This document shows, piece by piece, positions 37,590 to 47,716 of a DNA stretch of 64,000 nucleotides; position 1 is the stretch's first letter; each line of letters begins with the position of its first letter. The notes under the pieces were generated by a model, which had not been told where the DNA came from, searched no databases, and was given only the letters and a program-made list of their open reading frames with translations. Made by a program: the position numbers and the translations under genes. This DNA comes from Pseudoxanthomonas suwonensis (GTDB lineage: Bacteria; Pseudomonadota; Gammaproteobacteria; Xanthomonadales; Xanthomonadaceae): NCBI GenBank assembly GCA_003240695.1, contig QFNC01000011.1:1-64000 (forward strand), read 5' to 3'.

Positions 37590-39002
37590 ATGCTCGATAC
37601 CCTGTTGCTGTTCGGCGCCACCGGCGATCTGGCCCAGCGCTACCTGTTTCCATCGCTGCTGCATGTGCTGCGCGACCGCCTGCTGCCGAACGACTTCCGC
37701 ATCGTCGCGATCGGTCGCAGCGAGCACGACACGGCCGGTTTCGGCCAATGGCTTGCGCAGCGCATCACCGGCCGCGATGCACAGTGGCTGCCCGACCTGC
37801 TGGCGCGTACCAGCTATCTGTCGCTGGACCTGTCGGACACGCCGGCGGTGGCACGTGCGCTGGCAGCGCATGCCGATCGTCCTGCGGTGAGCTATCTGTC
37901 GATTCCGCCCAACCTGTTCGAAGCCGCCTGCAACGGCCTCAGTGCGGCAGGCCTGCTTCAGGCGCCATCGCGGCTGGTGCTGGAAAAACCCATCGGCCAC
38001 GATCTGGATTCGGCACGGCGCATCAATGCCACGCTGCGCAGCCATCTGGACGAATCGCGCATTTTCCGCATCGACCATTACCTGGGCAAGGCACCGGTGC
38101 AGAACCTGCTGGCACTGCGCTTCGGCAATGCGCTGCTGGAGGCGGTGTGGAGCAATCGCTGGATCGAATCGGTAGACATCCTGGTGGCGGAAACCGCCGG
38201 CGTGGACGGCCGCGAAGGCTACTACGCCGATTACGGCGCATTGCGCGACATGGTGCAGAACCACATGCTGCAGCTGCTGGCGCTGATCGCGATGGAGCCG
38301 CCCGGCGCGCTGGACGCGGACAGCATCCGCGACGAGAAACGCAAGGTGCTGCGGACGTTGCGGCCGATGACGGCTGCCACCGCACCCGCCGACAGCGTGC
38401 GTGGCCGCTACAGCGCCGGCGTGGTCGAGGGCCAGTCGGTGCGCGGTTTCGAGCATCCCGGCGATGCCGACACCTTCGTCGCGCTGCGTGCGCACATCGA
38501 CAACTGGCGCTGGGCCGGCGTGCCATTCCATCTGGTCACCGGCAAGCGCATGGCCGCGCGCAGCACCGAGGTGGTGATCCAGTTCCGCCCGGTCACGCAC
38601 TGGCTGTTCGAGCGACCCGTCGCGAGCGAAGCGCCATCCAACCGCCTGCTGATGCGTCTGCAGCCCGACGAAACCATCGAACTCGGGCTGCTGGGCAGTC
38701 TGGCCGCACCCGAATTCGGCGCGATGGAACTGCAGCCGCTGGAACTGGACCTGTCGATGGCGCAGCCACAGCGCCGAATCGCCTACGAACGCCTGCTGCT
38801 GGACGCGCTGCACGGCAACCAGACCCTGTTCGTGCGCGACGACGAAGTGGAAGCGGCCTGGCGCTGGATCGACAGCATCAGCGCCGCCTGGCAGCAGACC
38901 GGCACGCCGCTGGAACACTACGCCGCCGGGTCGTGGGGGCCAGCCAGCGCGATGGCCTTCCTTCCCGACGACATCGCCGGTGCGCACCGGCTGCGCCGCT
39001 GA
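37590..39002 (+). CDS. zwf: Glucose-6-phosphate 1-dehydrogenase
   Basis: First enzyme of the Entner-Doudoroff and pentose phosphate routes. Start ATG 37590 gives MLDTLLLFGATGDLAQR with the nucleotide motif at 9-14, VLEKPIGHDL, the substrate motif RIDHYLGKAPVQN and EGYYADYGALRDMVQNH. The product is 470 residues, within the normal range. The same frame continues upstream into an effector remnant; that extension is not part of the enzyme. It opens the zwf-glk-pgl-edd-eda cluster. Confidence 0.95.
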   Translation: MLDTLLLFGATGDLAQRYLFPSLLHVLRDRLLPNDFRIVAIGRSEHDTAGFGQWLAQRITGRDAQWLPDLLARTSYLSLDLSDTPAVARALAAHADRPAVSYLSIPPNLFEAACNGLSAAGLLQAPSRLVLEKPIGHDLDSARRINATLRSHLDESRIFRIDHYLGKAPVQNLLALRFGNALLEAVWSNRWIESVDILVAETAGVDGREGYYADYGALRDMVQNHMLQLLALIAMEPPGALDADSIRDEKRKVLRTLRPMTAATAPADSVRGRYSAGVVEGQSVRGFEHPGDADTFVALRAHIDNWRWAGVPFHLVTGKRMAARSTEVVIQFRPVTHWLFERPVASEAPSNRLLMRLQPDETIELGLLGSLAAPEFGAMELQPLELDLSMAQPQRRIAYERLLLDALHGNQTLFVRDDEVEAAWRWIDSISAAWQQTGTPLEHYAAGSWGPASAMAFLPDDIAGAHRLRR

Positions 39003-39015
39003 AGAAGGACTCTCG

Positions 39016-40029
39016 ATGCCCGCTTCCTCATCAACCACTCCCGTGTTGCTGGCCGACATCGGCGGCACCAATGCCCGTTTCGCCTTGGCCGACGTGTCGC
39101 AGCCCACCCCGTTGCTGCCGGACAGCCTGCGCGAATACGTGGTGGCCGATTTTCCGTCGCTGCCCGACGCCGCACGGCATTATCTGGATGCAGTCGGCGA
39201 CACCGCAGCGCGCGCGGTGCTGGCGGTGGCCGGCCGGGTGGACGGCGACGAAGCACGCATCACCAATTTCCCGTGGGTGATTTCGGCCAGTCGCTCCTGT
39301 GCGGCGCTCGATCTGGAGGCCGCCTGGCTGGTCAATGACTTCACCGCTCAATCGATGGCGGTGCTGGCGCTGCAGCCGGGCGACGTGACCGCCATCGGGC
39401 CAACGCACTGGGAAGGCCGCCGCGGCGAAGCCGGCAACGACCGTACCTTTGCGGTGATCGGCCCCGGCACCGGCCTGGGAGTTGGCGGTCTGCTGATCCG
39501 CAAGCACCAGCCGTATCCGCTCGCCACCGAAGGCGGACACGTGGATTTCGCACCCGGCACGCCGGAGGAAATCGCGGTGCTGCAGCAGCTGGCGCAGGAA
39601 TTCGGGCGGGTGTCGATCGAACGGCTGATCAGCGGCATGGGTCTGGTCAACATCCATCGCGCATTGAGCCGCATCGCAGGGGTGGATCCCGGGCCACGCA
39701 CGCCACCGGACATCACCGCAGGCGCCGAATCGGGCGATGCGCTGTGCCTGCGCAGCGTGGACATCTTCTGCGCGGTGTTCGGTGCGGTGACCGGCGATCT
39801 GGTGCTGACCCTCGGTGCCTGGGACGGCGTGTTTCTCGCCGGCGGACTGGTACCCAAGCTGCTGCATACGCTGCAGCATTCCGGGTTCCGCCAGCGCTTC
39901 GAACACAAGGGACGTTTCGCGCCGGTGATGGCCAAAGTCCCCACGCTGGCCGTGCTGCATCCGCAACCCGGCCTGCTGGGCGCGGCGGTGATCGCCGTGC
40001 AGCGCAGCGCCGACGGAGCGATATCGTGA
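39016..40029 (+). CDS. glk: Glucokinase
   Basis: ATP-dependent phosphorylation of glucose. The 337-residue protein has the phosphate motif LLADIGGTNARF at about 11-22, TNFPWVIS, LVNDFTAQS with the catalytic aspartate, GPGTGLGVGGLL and the later EGGHVDF. A Shine-Dalgarno-like GAAGGAC precedes ATG 39016. It is 13 bases after zwf and overlaps pgl by GTGA. Confidence 0.96.
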   Translation: MPASSSTTPVLLADIGGTNARFALADVSQPTPLLPDSLREYVVADFPSLPDAARHYLDAVGDTAARAVLAVAGRVDGDEARITNFPWVISASRSCAALDLEAAWLVNDFTAQSMAVLALQPGDVTAIGPTHWEGRRGEAGNDRTFAVIGPGTGLGVGGLLIRKHQPYPLATEGGHVDFAPGTPEEIAVLQQLAQEFGRVSIERLISGMGLVNIHRALSRIAGVDPGPRTPPDITAGAESGDALCLRSVDIFCAVFGAVTGDLVLTLGAWDGVFLAGGLVPKLLHTLQHSGFRQRFEHKGRFAPVMAKVPTLAVLHPQPGLLGAAVIAVQRSADGAIS

Positions 40030-40736
40030 ATTCAGCATCCCACTGCCACTGGCATCCGCACGCCGATGCCGCCCACTGGGCCGCGGCCAGTGCCCAGGCC
40101 ATCGCCACCGCCCTGCGTACGCGCCTGCACACGCAGGACCGCGCGCGTCTGCTGCTATCCGGCGGCAGCACGCCGGCACCGGTGTACGCGGCGCTGTCGC
40201 AGGCCGATCTGGACTGGTCGCGCGTCCACGTGGGCCTGGTGGACGAACGCTGGCTGCCGCCCACCGATCCGGACAGCAACACGCATCTCATCGGCAAGCA
40301 TCTGCTGCAGAACCGCGCCGCCGATGCGCCGTTCGAAGCGCTGACCGGTCCGGGCATCGACATCAACGACGCCGTCGACACGGCTAACTGGCATGCCGCC
40401 CGTCCCGCCGACGTGGTGGTCCTGGGCATGGGCCCGGACGGCCACACTGCGTCGCTGTTTCCGGGTATGACCGGACTTGCGCAGGCACTGGCATCGCCCG
40501 ATGCCTACGTGGCCGTGGACGCCGGCGGCTGCCCCGGTGCCGGCGCGTGGCATCGGCGCATCAGCCTGACCCCGGCCGGACTGGCCCCGGCCGCGCATCG
40601 GCTGCTGTTGATTCGCGGCGATGCCAAGCGCAAGCTGCTGGAAGAAGCCGCTTCCGGTACCGACGTGGCCGCGCTGCCGATCCGCATCGCGCTGCAGACG
40701 CCGGGTGCGATCCTGCAGGTGCACTGGGCACCCTGA
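40026..40736 (+). CDS. pgl: 6-phosphogluconolactonase
   Basis: Hydrolyses 6-phosphoglucono-lactone. The 236-residue protein shows [33 protein letters not shown] and [17 protein letters not shown], all typical of the DevB family. The start is GTG at 40026, overlapping the glk stop; no closer ATG keeps the N-terminal domain. Confidence 0.95.
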   Translation: MNSASHCHWHPHADAAHWAAASAQAIATALRTRLHTQDRARLLLSGGSTPAPVYAALSQADLDWSRVHVGLVDERWLPPTDPDSNTHLIGKHLLQNRAADAPFEALTGPGIDINDAVDTANWHAARPADVVVLGMGPDGHTASLFPGMTGLAQALASPDAYVAVDAGGCPGAGAWHRRISLTPAGLAPAAHRLLLIRGDAKRKLLEEAASGTDVAALPIRIALQTPGAILQVHWAP

Positions 40737-40776
40737 AGCCGCCTTCCTTCATCCATACACAGACTCATTAATCTGC

Positions 40777-42705
40777 ATGTCGCTCGATCCCCGCATCGCC
40801 GCCGTCACTGACCGCATCCGCGAACGCAGTGCGTCCAGTCGCCGCGCCTATCTGGACGGCATCGCCGCCATTCGCGATGCACAGCGCGAACGCCCCGAGC
40901 GCGGCCAGCTGTCCTGCGGCAATCTGGCACACGCGTTCGCCGCCTGCGGTGGCAGCGACAAGGCCCGCTTGCGCGGCGATGCCACGCCGAATCTGGCCAT
41001 CGTCAGCGCGTACAACGACATGCTGTCGGCGCACCAGCCATTCGAGACCTACCCAGAGCTGATCCGCCGCCACGCGCGTGCGCTGGGCGCCACCGCGCAG
41101 ATGGCCGGCGGCGTGCCGGCGATGTGCGACGGCGTCACCCAGGGCCGGCCGGGCATGGACCTGTCGCTGTTCTCGCGCGATGTCATCGCCCAGAGCACCG
41201 CTATCGCCCTCAGCCATGCCATGTTCGACGCCGCCGTGTACCTGGGCGTGTGCGACAAGATCGTGCCCGGCCTGCTGATCGGCGCATTGGCCTTCGGCCA
41301 CCTGCCGGCGGTGTTCATCCCGGCCGGACCGATGCCATCGGGCATCCCCAACAAGGAAAAGGCCGCCGTGCGCGAACGCTACGCCGCCGGCCAGGCAACC
41401 CGGGCCGAACTGCTGGAAGCTGAATCCGCCAGCTACCACGCACCGGGCACCTGTACCTTCTACGGCACCGCCAATTCCAACCAGGTGCTGCTGGAAGCGA
41501 TGGGACTGCAGCTGCCCGGCACCAGCTTCGTCCAGCCCGACAGTCCGCTGCGCGCCGCGCTCACTCTGGCCGCCACCGAACGCGCGCTGCGCATCACCGC
41601 GCTGGGCGGCGACTACCGTGCGCTGGGGCAGCTGCTGGACGAACGCGCCATCGTCAATGCCTTCGCCGCGCTGGCCGCCACCGGCGGCTCCACCAACCAC
41701 ACCATCCATTTCGTGGCCGTGGCACGCGCCGCCGGCCTGCACGTGACCTGGGACGACATCGACGCCATCGCCCGCGCCGTGCCGCTGCTGGCACGGGTGT
41801 ATCCCAATGGCGATGCCGACGTGAACCGTTACGCCGCAGCCGGCGGCAACGCCTTCGTGTTCGGCGAATTGATGCGCGCCGGCCTGCTGCATGCCGACCT
41901 GCCCACCATCGTGCCCGGCGGCATGCGCGCCTATGCCGACGAGCCGCGGCTGGATGGCGATGGATTGGCCTACGCACCCGGTGCCGAGGTGTCTGCCGAT
42001 ACCGGCGTGGTGCGCCCGGTGGCTGAGCCGTTCGAACCGCACGGCGGCCTGCGGCTGCTGCAGGGCAATCTGGGCCGCGCGCTGATGAAACTGTCCTCGC
42101 TGAAACCCGAACAGCGCCGGATCGAAGCCCCTGCAGTGGTGGTCGACACGCCGCAGGCACTGAATGCCCTGCACGCCGCCGGCGCGCTGCCGCAGGATTT
42201 CATCGCCGTGGTGCGCTTCCAGGGACCGCACGCCAACGGCATGCCGGAAATGCATTCGCTCACCCCGCTGCTGGGCATGCTGCAGAACCAGGGGCGGCGC
42301 GTGGCGCTGGTCACCGACGGCCGCCTGTCCGGCGCATCGGGCAAGATTCCCGCCGCGATCCACGTGACCCCCGAAGCCGCACGCGGCGGACCGCTGTCGC
42401 GGCTGATCGATGGCGATGTGCTGCGCGTGGACGGCGAGGCCGGCGTGCTGCAGGTGCTGGTGGATGCGGATGTCTGGGCCGCGCGCCAGACCGCCATCGA
42501 TACCAGCCCGCCCGCGCACGACACCGGCCGCAACCTGTTCGCCTTCAGCCGTGCGATGGTGTCGCCGGCGGACGAAGGTGCGCTGTCGATCAGCTGCGGC
42601 CCGCCAGCCCACGGCGATCGCCATGGTCCCGAACACGACGCCGAATACCTGCTGGGTCGCGATGCCGCCGCCGCGCAGGCCCCGCACCAGGCCAAGGACG
42701 CCTGA
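40777..42705 (+). CDS. edd: Phosphogluconate dehydratase
   Basis: Converts 6-phosphogluconate to KDPG; iron-sulfur dehydratase of the IlvD/EDD family. The 642-residue protein has [15 protein letters not shown], the cluster cysteines in [10 protein letters not shown] and [14 protein letters not shown], and [18 protein letters not shown] near the end. ATG 40777 starts the conserved [11 protein letters not shown]. It sits 40 bases after pgl. Confidence 0.97.
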   Translation: MSLDPRIAAVTDRIRERSASSRRAYLDGIAAIRDAQRERPERGQLSCGNLAHAFAACGGSDKARLRGDATPNLAIVSAYNDMLSAHQPFETYPELIRRHARALGATAQMAGGVPAMCDGVTQGRPGMDLSLFSRDVIAQSTAIALSHAMFDAAVYLGVCDKIVPGLLIGALAFGHLPAVFIPAGPMPSGIPNKEKAAVRERYAAGQATRAELLEAESASYHAPGTCTFYGTANSNQVLLEAMGLQLPGTSFVQPDSPLRAALTLAATERALRITALGGDYRALGQLLDERAIVNAFAALAATGGSTNHTIHFVAVARAAGLHVTWDDIDAIARAVPLLARVYPNGDADVNRYAAAGGNAFVFGELMRAGLLHADLPTIVPGGMRAYADEPRLDGDGLAYAPGAEVSADTGVVRPVAEPFEPHGGLRLLQGNLGRALMKLSSLKPEQRRIEAPAVVVDTPQALNALHAAGALPQDFIAVVRFQGPHANGMPEMHSLTPLLGMLQNQGRRVALVTDGRLSGASGKIPAAIHVTPEAARGGPLSRLIDGDVLRVDGEAGVLQVLVDADVWAARQTAIDTSPPAHDTGRNLFAFSRAMVSPADEGALSISCGPPAHGDRHGPEHDAEYLLGRDAAAAQAPHQAKDA

Positions 42706-42737
42706 TTTCCACTCTTGCAACTCGCACAGCACTCGCC

Positions 42738-43391
42738 ATGATCGATTCCCTGCAAGCCACCGCCGAAGCCCTGGTGCGCCGCGCCCGCATCATGCCGGTG
42801 GTCACCGTGGACAGCGTGCCGCAGGCACTGCAGCTGGCCGCCGCCCTGCGCGACGGCGGGCTGACCGCCATCGAATTCACCCTGCGCACGCCCGCGGCCC
42901 TGGATGCCCTGGCAGCGGTGAAGGAGCAGCATCCCGACCTTGCGGTGGGTGCCGGCACCGTGCTGCAACCGGCGCAGATCGATGCCGTGGTCGATGTCGG
43001 TGCCGATTTCATCATCACTCCCGGCACCTCGCCGCGCTTGCTCGACGCCCTGGTGCAGGCCCCGATTCCAGTGATTCCCGGCGTGGCCACTGCCAGCGAG
43101 GCGATGACCATCGCCGAACGCGGCTTTCGCGTGGCCAAACTGTTTCCGGCCGGCGCGGTCGGCGGCATGGCATTGCTGAAAGCCTTGCACGGCCCCTTGC
43201 CGCAGCTGCGCTTCTGCCCCACAGGCGGAATCGATGCCGGCAGTGCCGGCGATTATCTGGCCCTGCCGAACGTGCTATGCGTTGGCGGCTCGTGGATGGT
43301 GCAGAAGGCCTGGCTGGATGCCGGCGATTACGACAGCGTGCGCGAGGCGTCGCGGCAGGCGGCTGCGCTGTCCGTGCGCAGCCGCGATTGA
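42738..43391 (+). CDS. eda: KDPG/KHG aldolase
   Basis: Cleaves KDPG to pyruvate and glyceraldehyde 3-phosphate, completing the Entner-Doudoroff route. The 217-residue protein has the catalytic glutamate in [30 protein letters not shown], the Schiff-base lysine in RVAKLFPAG and [10 protein letters not shown]. It is 32 bases downstream of edd and is the last gene of the cluster. Confidence 0.97.
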   Translation: MIDSLQATAEALVRRARIMPVVTVDSVPQALQLAAALRDGGLTAIEFTLRTPAALDALAAVKEQHPDLAVGAGTVLQPAQIDAVVDVGADFIITPGTSPRLLDALVQAPIPVIPGVATASEAMTIAERGFRVAKLFPAGAVGGMALLKALHGPLPQLRFCPTGGIDAGSAGDYLALPNVLCVGGSWMVQKAWLDAGDYDSVREASRQAAALSVRSRD

Positions 43392-43412
43392 ATCAACCAC
43401 GATCCGCGTGCT

Positions 43413-43664
43413 TCAGTCCAGATTGGACCAGCACTGCACCATCACCAACGCCCGATTGCTGGTGCGCACGCCCCGGGTCAGTGGCGTCGGACCGTCCGGG
43501 CAGGTGCCATACACCTGCGCACCGACCTGATTGCCGAAGGCATCGTAATATTCGACCACCAGCACCGAACCATCCGGCGGCACCGGCAGTGCCATGCTGG
43601 CACCGGACAGGGTGGCTGCGGCACCAACCGCCACCAACAGGAGTTTCTTCGAGAATTTGCGCAT
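43413..43664 (-). CDS. Small secreted protein, DUF6289-like
   Basis: An 83-residue protein from ATG 43664 with a lysine-containing N-terminus and hydrophobic signal peptide (LLLVAVGAAATLSGASMA). The mature part is about 60 residues with two cysteines (YGTCPDGP, VQCWSNLD) and the pattern VVEYYDAFGNQVGAQVYG. This resembles the small exported DUF6289 proteins of Xanthomonadaceae; the family assignment is by eye. Convergent with eda. Confidence 0.6.
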   Translation of the reverse strand: MRKFSKKLLLVAVGAAATLSGASMALPVPPDGSVLVVEYYDAFGNQVGAQVYGTCPDGPTPLTRGVRTSNRALVMVQCWSNLD

Positions 43665-43872
43665 CGACAGCATACTGTGACTGCTTGACGGGGACGAATG
43701 ACATGCGTGCGCCGCACCGCGACGCAGCCACACGCTAACACGATGCTGGAGCGCAGCGATCCGCGCATAGTGAATGCGCGTCGGATGGTGCTGTGGAATC
43801 ATGATGAAGATGCGTCGGTCGGACGCATTGCCCGTGAAGCGGATGACTCAGGTGCCGTATGAAGCGAGCGGC

Positions 43873-44616
43873 TCAGGCATTCGGGTCAGACACACAGGAT
43901 GCGTGCAAGGACCGCAATTCCAGTGCATTGGCGATGGCATGGCCTTCGGCGGTGTTGTCGAAAATGACCCAGTCGCCGCGCCGCAGCCGGGTTTCCAGCT
44001 GTCGCAGCGTGCCGGCGTCGTACGCGTCGCGATACATGCGCGGCGAACCATGCAGGCGCCAATACGCAGGGCGACTGCCGCCGGGCCGCGCATCGGCTTC
44101 GAAACGCGGCGGATCGGCGGCGATTCGCGCCACACGATGCGCGCGCAGCAAGGCATCCGCCTCGGCGGTGCCCCAACTGGCGTGGCGCGGTTCGCAGGCC
44201 AGGCCGGTGCGGTCGGCACGCTCGCGCAACCCGGCGAAGAAGCGGTCCGCCACCACTGCATCGAACACAAGGCTGGGGGGCAGCTGCACCACGCAGCGCC
44301 CCAGTTTCGCGCCCAGACCGGCGACCTGTTCGAAGAATCCATCCAGCAAGTCCTCGGTATCCACCAGCCGCGCGAACTGCGTGATGGTGCGCGGCAGCTT
44401 GACCGAGAAACGGAACCCGCGCGCCACCAGCGACGCCCAGCGCGCATAGGTGCTGGCCGCGTGCGGCCGATAGAAGCTGGAATTGATCTCGACCGCGTTC
44501 ATCAGCGTGGCATAACGCTGCAGCGCATGGCCGTCCGCGGGGAAGTGTGCGCGTGATGTGGCGGGAATCGACCAGCCGGCGGTGCCGATCCGGATGCGGG
44601 GTGCGTTGTTGGCCAT
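43873..44616 (-). CDS. DUF72 family protein (YecE-like)
   Basis: A TIM-barrel-like protein of about 247 residues. It starts IRIGTAGWSIP, has MNAVEINSSFYRPHAASTYARWA, FRFSVKLPRTITQFARL, CEPRHASWGTAEADAL and YWRLHGSPRMYRDAY, which are conserved DUF72 signatures. Two adjacent ATGs at 44619 and 44616 are possible starts. Biochemical role of the family is not established. Confidence 0.9.
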   Translation of the reverse strand: MANNAPRIRIGTAGWSIPATSRAHFPADGHALQRYATLMNAVEINSSFYRPHAASTYARWASLVARGFRFSVKLPRTITQFARLVDTEDLLDGFFEQVAGLGAKLGRCVVQLPPSLVFDAVVADRFFAGLRERADRTGLACEPRHASWGTAEADALLRAHRVARIAADPPRFEADARPGGSRPAYWRLHGSPRMYRDAYDAGTLRQLETRLRRGDWVIFDNTAEGHAIANALELRSLHASCVSDPNA

Positions 44617-44710
44617 CACGCCAGCCTAGTCGCGAGTCCGCCGCCAACCCCTCACGATTTGAACACGGTGGGGGATCATACTCGCCGCTCCCCCGCAACC
44701 GAGTACCACA

Positions 44711-45316
44711 ATGGCCGAGAAATATGATCCCAGACAGCTGAAGGAACTGATGCTGCAGATGGTGGAAACCGAGCTCGGTGGCGAGCAGGTCTACCGGACC
44801 GCCCTGACCTGCGTGGTCAACCCGGACCTGAAGAAGGAATGGGGCGAATACTTGGAAGAGACCCTGCGCCACCAGCAGGTGATCACCGATGCCTGCCAGG
44901 CGCTGGGCATCGACCCGGACGAGGAAACCCCCGGCAGGGCCGTGGTGCGCCACAACGGAGAGTCGCTGGTCAAGGCGATGGAATTGGCCAAGGCCAGCGC
45001 ACCCAAGGCCGCAGCCCAACTGGTCGCCTGCGAGTGCGTAGTGCTGGCGGAGACCAAGGACCACAGCAACTGGGAACTGCTCGGGCGGGTGGCCGAGAAG
45101 GCCACCGGCGATGTGGGCAAGACCCTCAAGGCCGCCTACAAGGATGTGGAACAGGACGAGGACCACCACCTCTACCACAGCGCCGGCTGGTGCCGCGAAC
45201 TGTGGATCGAGTCGCTGGGCATGCCCGCCGTGCTGCCGCCGCCGGAGGAGGAGAAGGACGTTAAAACCGCCATCGGCGCCTCGCGTGCCGAACAGGCGCG
45301 CGACGACATGCTCTGA
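44711..45316 (+). CDS. Ferritin-like domain protein
   Basis: A 201-residue helical protein with a four-helix-bundle appearance and acidic/histidine pairs typical of ferritin-like carboxylate sites: VETELGGEQVY, EETLRHQQVITDA, CECVVLAETKDHSNWELL and VEQDEDHHLYHS. No signal peptide. It stands alone, divergent from the DUF72 gene. Iron or redox stress function is inferred from fold only. Confidence 0.75.
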   Translation: MAEKYDPRQLKELMLQMVETELGGEQVYRTALTCVVNPDLKKEWGEYLEETLRHQQVITDACQALGIDPDEETPGRAVVRHNGESLVKAMELAKASAPKAAAQLVACECVVLAETKDHSNWELLGRVAEKATGDVGKTLKAAYKDVEQDEDHHLYHSAGWCRELWIESLGMPAVLPPPEEEKDVKTAIGASRAEQARDDML

Positions 45317-45472
45317 CGGGACAGCAGCGCGCACTGTCACGCGATCGCGCGGTCCGTCCGCGTGATCGTCGTTTAGAGATCAGGAATGGAAGACATCCAA
45401 CTAAAACAGGGTCATGTTCACTTCCCAGCTGGTCCTCCGCACGATTCCCGGTCGGCGAGGCGTTACAAGTTA

Positions 45473-46170
45473 ATGGTGCGCCACCGGGCCGAATTCGACA
45501 GTGCGAACAGGGCCCGAGAACTCCGTCTGGATCTGCGCGGCATCCCGCAGCACATCGTGTAGCGCGGCAACAACCGGCAGCCGTGCTTCCTGAATGCCAC
45601 GGACCGCGCTTGCTACCGCTATCTGCTGCGCGATGCGTTGCTCGCTACCGGCTGCTTGATGGACATCCACATGCCCCTGCTTGCCATCGAGTCGCAGAAG
45701 GAACGGTCGGCGGAACGATGCAACGGCTGGGGCGCCACTACGTCAGCCACTCCAACGCAACGCGGGCGCATCGGCGCTCTGGGAGGGAGGCTACAAGCCC
45801 CTTCCTGGTCGACGGCGATGACGACTTACTGCGCAGCAACCGCCACCTCTGCTTCAACCCGGCACGTGCACGCATGATCGACAACACGGCCGCATAGCAG
45901 TGGTCAAGCGGCGCCAGCCTCTGTGGCTTACAAGATGACACCCTGCTCACCCGGCAGCCAACCAAAAGCGCACTGGCCCCGAGGGCTACCGTCGCGCTTG
46001 CCGAGACGTTCAGCGACGAAGACCTGACTGCAATCCGCCCTGACCTTTAACAGCTACCCGTCTACCGCCGCGACGCCCTCAGCGCGACGGTCGAGGCCAG
46101 GACGACCGGTGCGATACCCGCTCATCGGCCTGCAAAACATCGGCCACGGGATTGAGCGAACCTGACCCCG
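45473..46170 (+). pseudogene. REP-associated tyrosine transposase (RAYT/Y1 family), degraded
   Basis: The remnant starts MVRHRAEFDSAN, reads GIPQHIV-stop-RGNNRQPCF where intact RAYTs have a glutamine at the stop, then LLRDALLATGCLMDIHM in place of the catalytic HxH-containing VLMDNHVHLL segment. After frameshifts it continues as MQRLGRHYVSHSNATRAH, LVDGDDDLLRSNRH and FNPARARMIDN. At least one nonsense and several frameshift changes make it inactive. The end is followed by two copies of GTGAACCTGACCCCG-like repeats, the sort of short sequence that RAYTs mobilise. Family recognition is from pattern alone but is clear. Confidence 0.75.
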
Positions 46171-46200
46171 CCAATAACGGGATCAGTGAACCTGACCCCG
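46154..46200. repeat. Two direct GAACCTGACCCCG repeats
   Basis: GCGAACCTGACCCCG at 46156-46170 and GTGAACCTGACCCCG at 46186-46200, 15 bases apart, at the end of the dead RAYT gene. A third copy lies at 47682-47696. On the other strand they begin CGGGGTCAG, sharing GGGGTCAG with the inverted repeat at 47193-47270. Confidence 0.8.
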
Positions 46201-46230
46201 CTTATGACCAGCGCGCAATGCATGAAGTGC

Positions 46231-46779
46231 TTAGTGGCGACCTTCGGCGAACTCCTCCACCAGCTTGCGGCAGAAGGCCGGCAGGTCATCGGGCTTGCGG
46301 CTGGAGACCAGACCCTGGTCCACGACCACTTCCTCGTCCACCACCTCGGCGCCCGCGTTGCGCAGGTCGGTTCGCACGCTCGGCCAGGAGGTCATGCGGC
46401 GGCCGCGGACCACGTCGGCCTCGATCATCACCCACGGGCCATGACAGATCACGCCGACCGGCTTCCCGCTTTCCACGAACGCGCGCACGAAGGCAACCGC
46501 CTTCTCGTCCATGCGCAGGGTGTCGGGGTTCTGCACGCCGCCGGGCAGGATCAGCGCGTCGTATTCATCCACGCGCGCCTCGGCCACCACGCCGTCCACC
46601 GGCAGCTTGTCGCCCTTCTGGTCGTGATTCATGCCCTGGATCGCGCCCGGCTTCAGCGACAGCAGGCGCACGGTCGCGCCCGCGGCCTCCACGGCCTTGC
46701 GCGGTTCGGTCAGTTCCACCTGCTCCACGCCGTCGGTGGCGAGGATGGCGACGGTCTTGCCTTCGAGGGATTTGCCCAT
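46231..46779 (-). CDS. DJ-1/PfpI family protein (YhbO-like)
   Basis: A 182-residue type 1 glutamine amidotransferase-fold protein. It has the nucleophile elbow GVICHGPW with C112 and H113, an N-terminal ATDGVEQVEL with the conserved glutamate, ALILPGGVQNPDTLR and a full-length C-terminus. Members act in carbonyl stress and glycation defence. Located between the dead RAYT and a repeat-rich stretch. Confidence 0.92.
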   Translation of the reverse strand: MGKSLEGKTVAILATDGVEQVELTEPRKAVEAAGATVRLLSLKPGAIQGMNHDQKGDKLPVDGVVAEARVDEYDALILPGGVQNPDTLRMDEKAVAFVRAFVESGKPVGVICHGPWVMIEADVVRGRRMTSWPSVRTDLRNAGAEVVDEEVVVDQGLVSSRKPDDLPAFCRKLVEEFAEGRH

Positions 46780-47192
46780 GGGTGCTCCGGGTTGACGTTA
46801 GGGAGTTCAAGCGTGGACGTGTGGGCGTTCGCAGCGCGTGATCGGCGGTCTGGGCATGTCGGCCGTGCCAATGGAGCACTCCGGTGATCCTGTCCCGTGT
46901 CACCACTCCTTCCCGTAACCAATCACCATGAACACTGCTCGCGTTGCATGGGTTTTCCTCCTGGTAGTCGGCACGCGGCTGGCATCGATCCATTCGCCCC
47001 TACAGCGGCATGTTCGTGCAGAAGCAGATGCCCATCGACCGTTGCTGGCCAAGCAGGCGCATGCGCAGATCAACGCGCTCAAGGCCGGCACCCCACTGGC
47101 GCAGCTCAGGCCTCTGCGCAATCCCTGGCTGGAATGAACGAGCGAGCGCCGAACAACGCCAGCCCCTGCGGCAGCACTCGGCTCAGCCACCG
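46780..47192. other. Stretch without a supported gene
   Basis: A short plus-strand frame (46928-47137, about 69 codons, ending NALKAGTPLAQLRPLRNPWLE) has core-like codon use but no recognisable family and no good ribosome binding site. It could be a small gene or a relic. Nothing else is visible. Confidence 0.3.
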
Positions 47193-47270
47193 AAAGGGGT
47201 CAGAGAATTTTTCCGGCACTGGGCCCCAAGCAGCAAGGCGTTTCAAACGGAAATGTTCTCTGACCCCTTT
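47193..47270. repeat. REP/MITE-like inverted repeat element
   Basis: Left arm AAAGGGGTCAGAGAA followed by TTTTTCCG (47193-47215) and right arm 47248-47270, which on the minus strand reads AAAGGGGTCAGAGAA then CATTTCCG. That is 21 of 23 positions matching in inverted orientation around a 32-base loop. It interrupts the esterase gene, so it was inserted or became a deletion end there. Confidence 0.8.
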
Positions 47271-47273
47271 TTG

Positions 47274-47604
47274 CCGTCATGTCGCGGCGGCGCTGGGTGT
47301 TCTCTATCCCCACCAGGATCACCGGCGCCATCCGGCCTTCGCGGATCGCCGCATCAATGGTGTTGGCGACATGCGGGAAGTCCTCGGCCAATCCACCGTC
47401 CGGCATATAGATCACCGGGTAGCGACGCTCTTCCTGGAGCGTTGAAGGCAGGTAGACATTGATTCTCCGTTGCTCCTTCATCACCGCCGAATCAAGCACG
47501 ACCGACTGGTGCGGAGGTGGCACTTCGGAAACTGGCTCCGCAGCCCAGACAGCGGGCACGCACAGCATCAACAACAGGGCAACGACACGGCGAGAAGGCA
47601 TCAT
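47274..47604 (-). pseudogene. Truncated alpha/beta-hydrolase (Fes/IroE-type esterase), 3' part missing
   Basis: From ATG 47604 the product has a signal peptide (VVALLLMLCVPAVWA) and an esterase N-terminus: KEQRRINVYLPSTLQEERRYPVIYMPDGG, then VANTIDAAIREGRMAPVILVGIENTQRRRD, the usual run up to the catalytic domain. Coding resemblance stops at about residue 110, exactly where the inverted repeat begins. The nucleophile serine region and everything beyond are absent downstream. Confidence 0.7.
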
Positions 47605-47681
47605 GCCGTGCAGTGTAAGCCCAAGCCCCGCAGGCCAACGGAGGCGACGAACCGGCACCCGCCCGCCCCACACTCGGATAA

Positions 47682-47696
47682 GTGAACCTGACCCCG
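47682..47696. repeat. Third GTGAACCTGACCCCG copy
   Basis: Same 15 bases as at 46186-46200, located 21 bases before the end of the adenine methyltransferase gene and at the edge of the AT-richer island. Confidence 0.75.
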
Positions 47697-47716
47697 TTGT
47701 CCCTCCCGCAAACCGT

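Noticed and set aside
36870..39002. A single 710-residue protein fusing an XVIPCD-like tail to Zwf
   Set aside because: The Zwf part has its own good start at 37590 and normal length; the upstream part is a truncated remnant without a sensible start.
46928..47137. Small plus-strand frame as a real gene
   Set aside because: No recognised family, weak ribosome binding site and decayed surroundings; left as part of an unassigned stretch.
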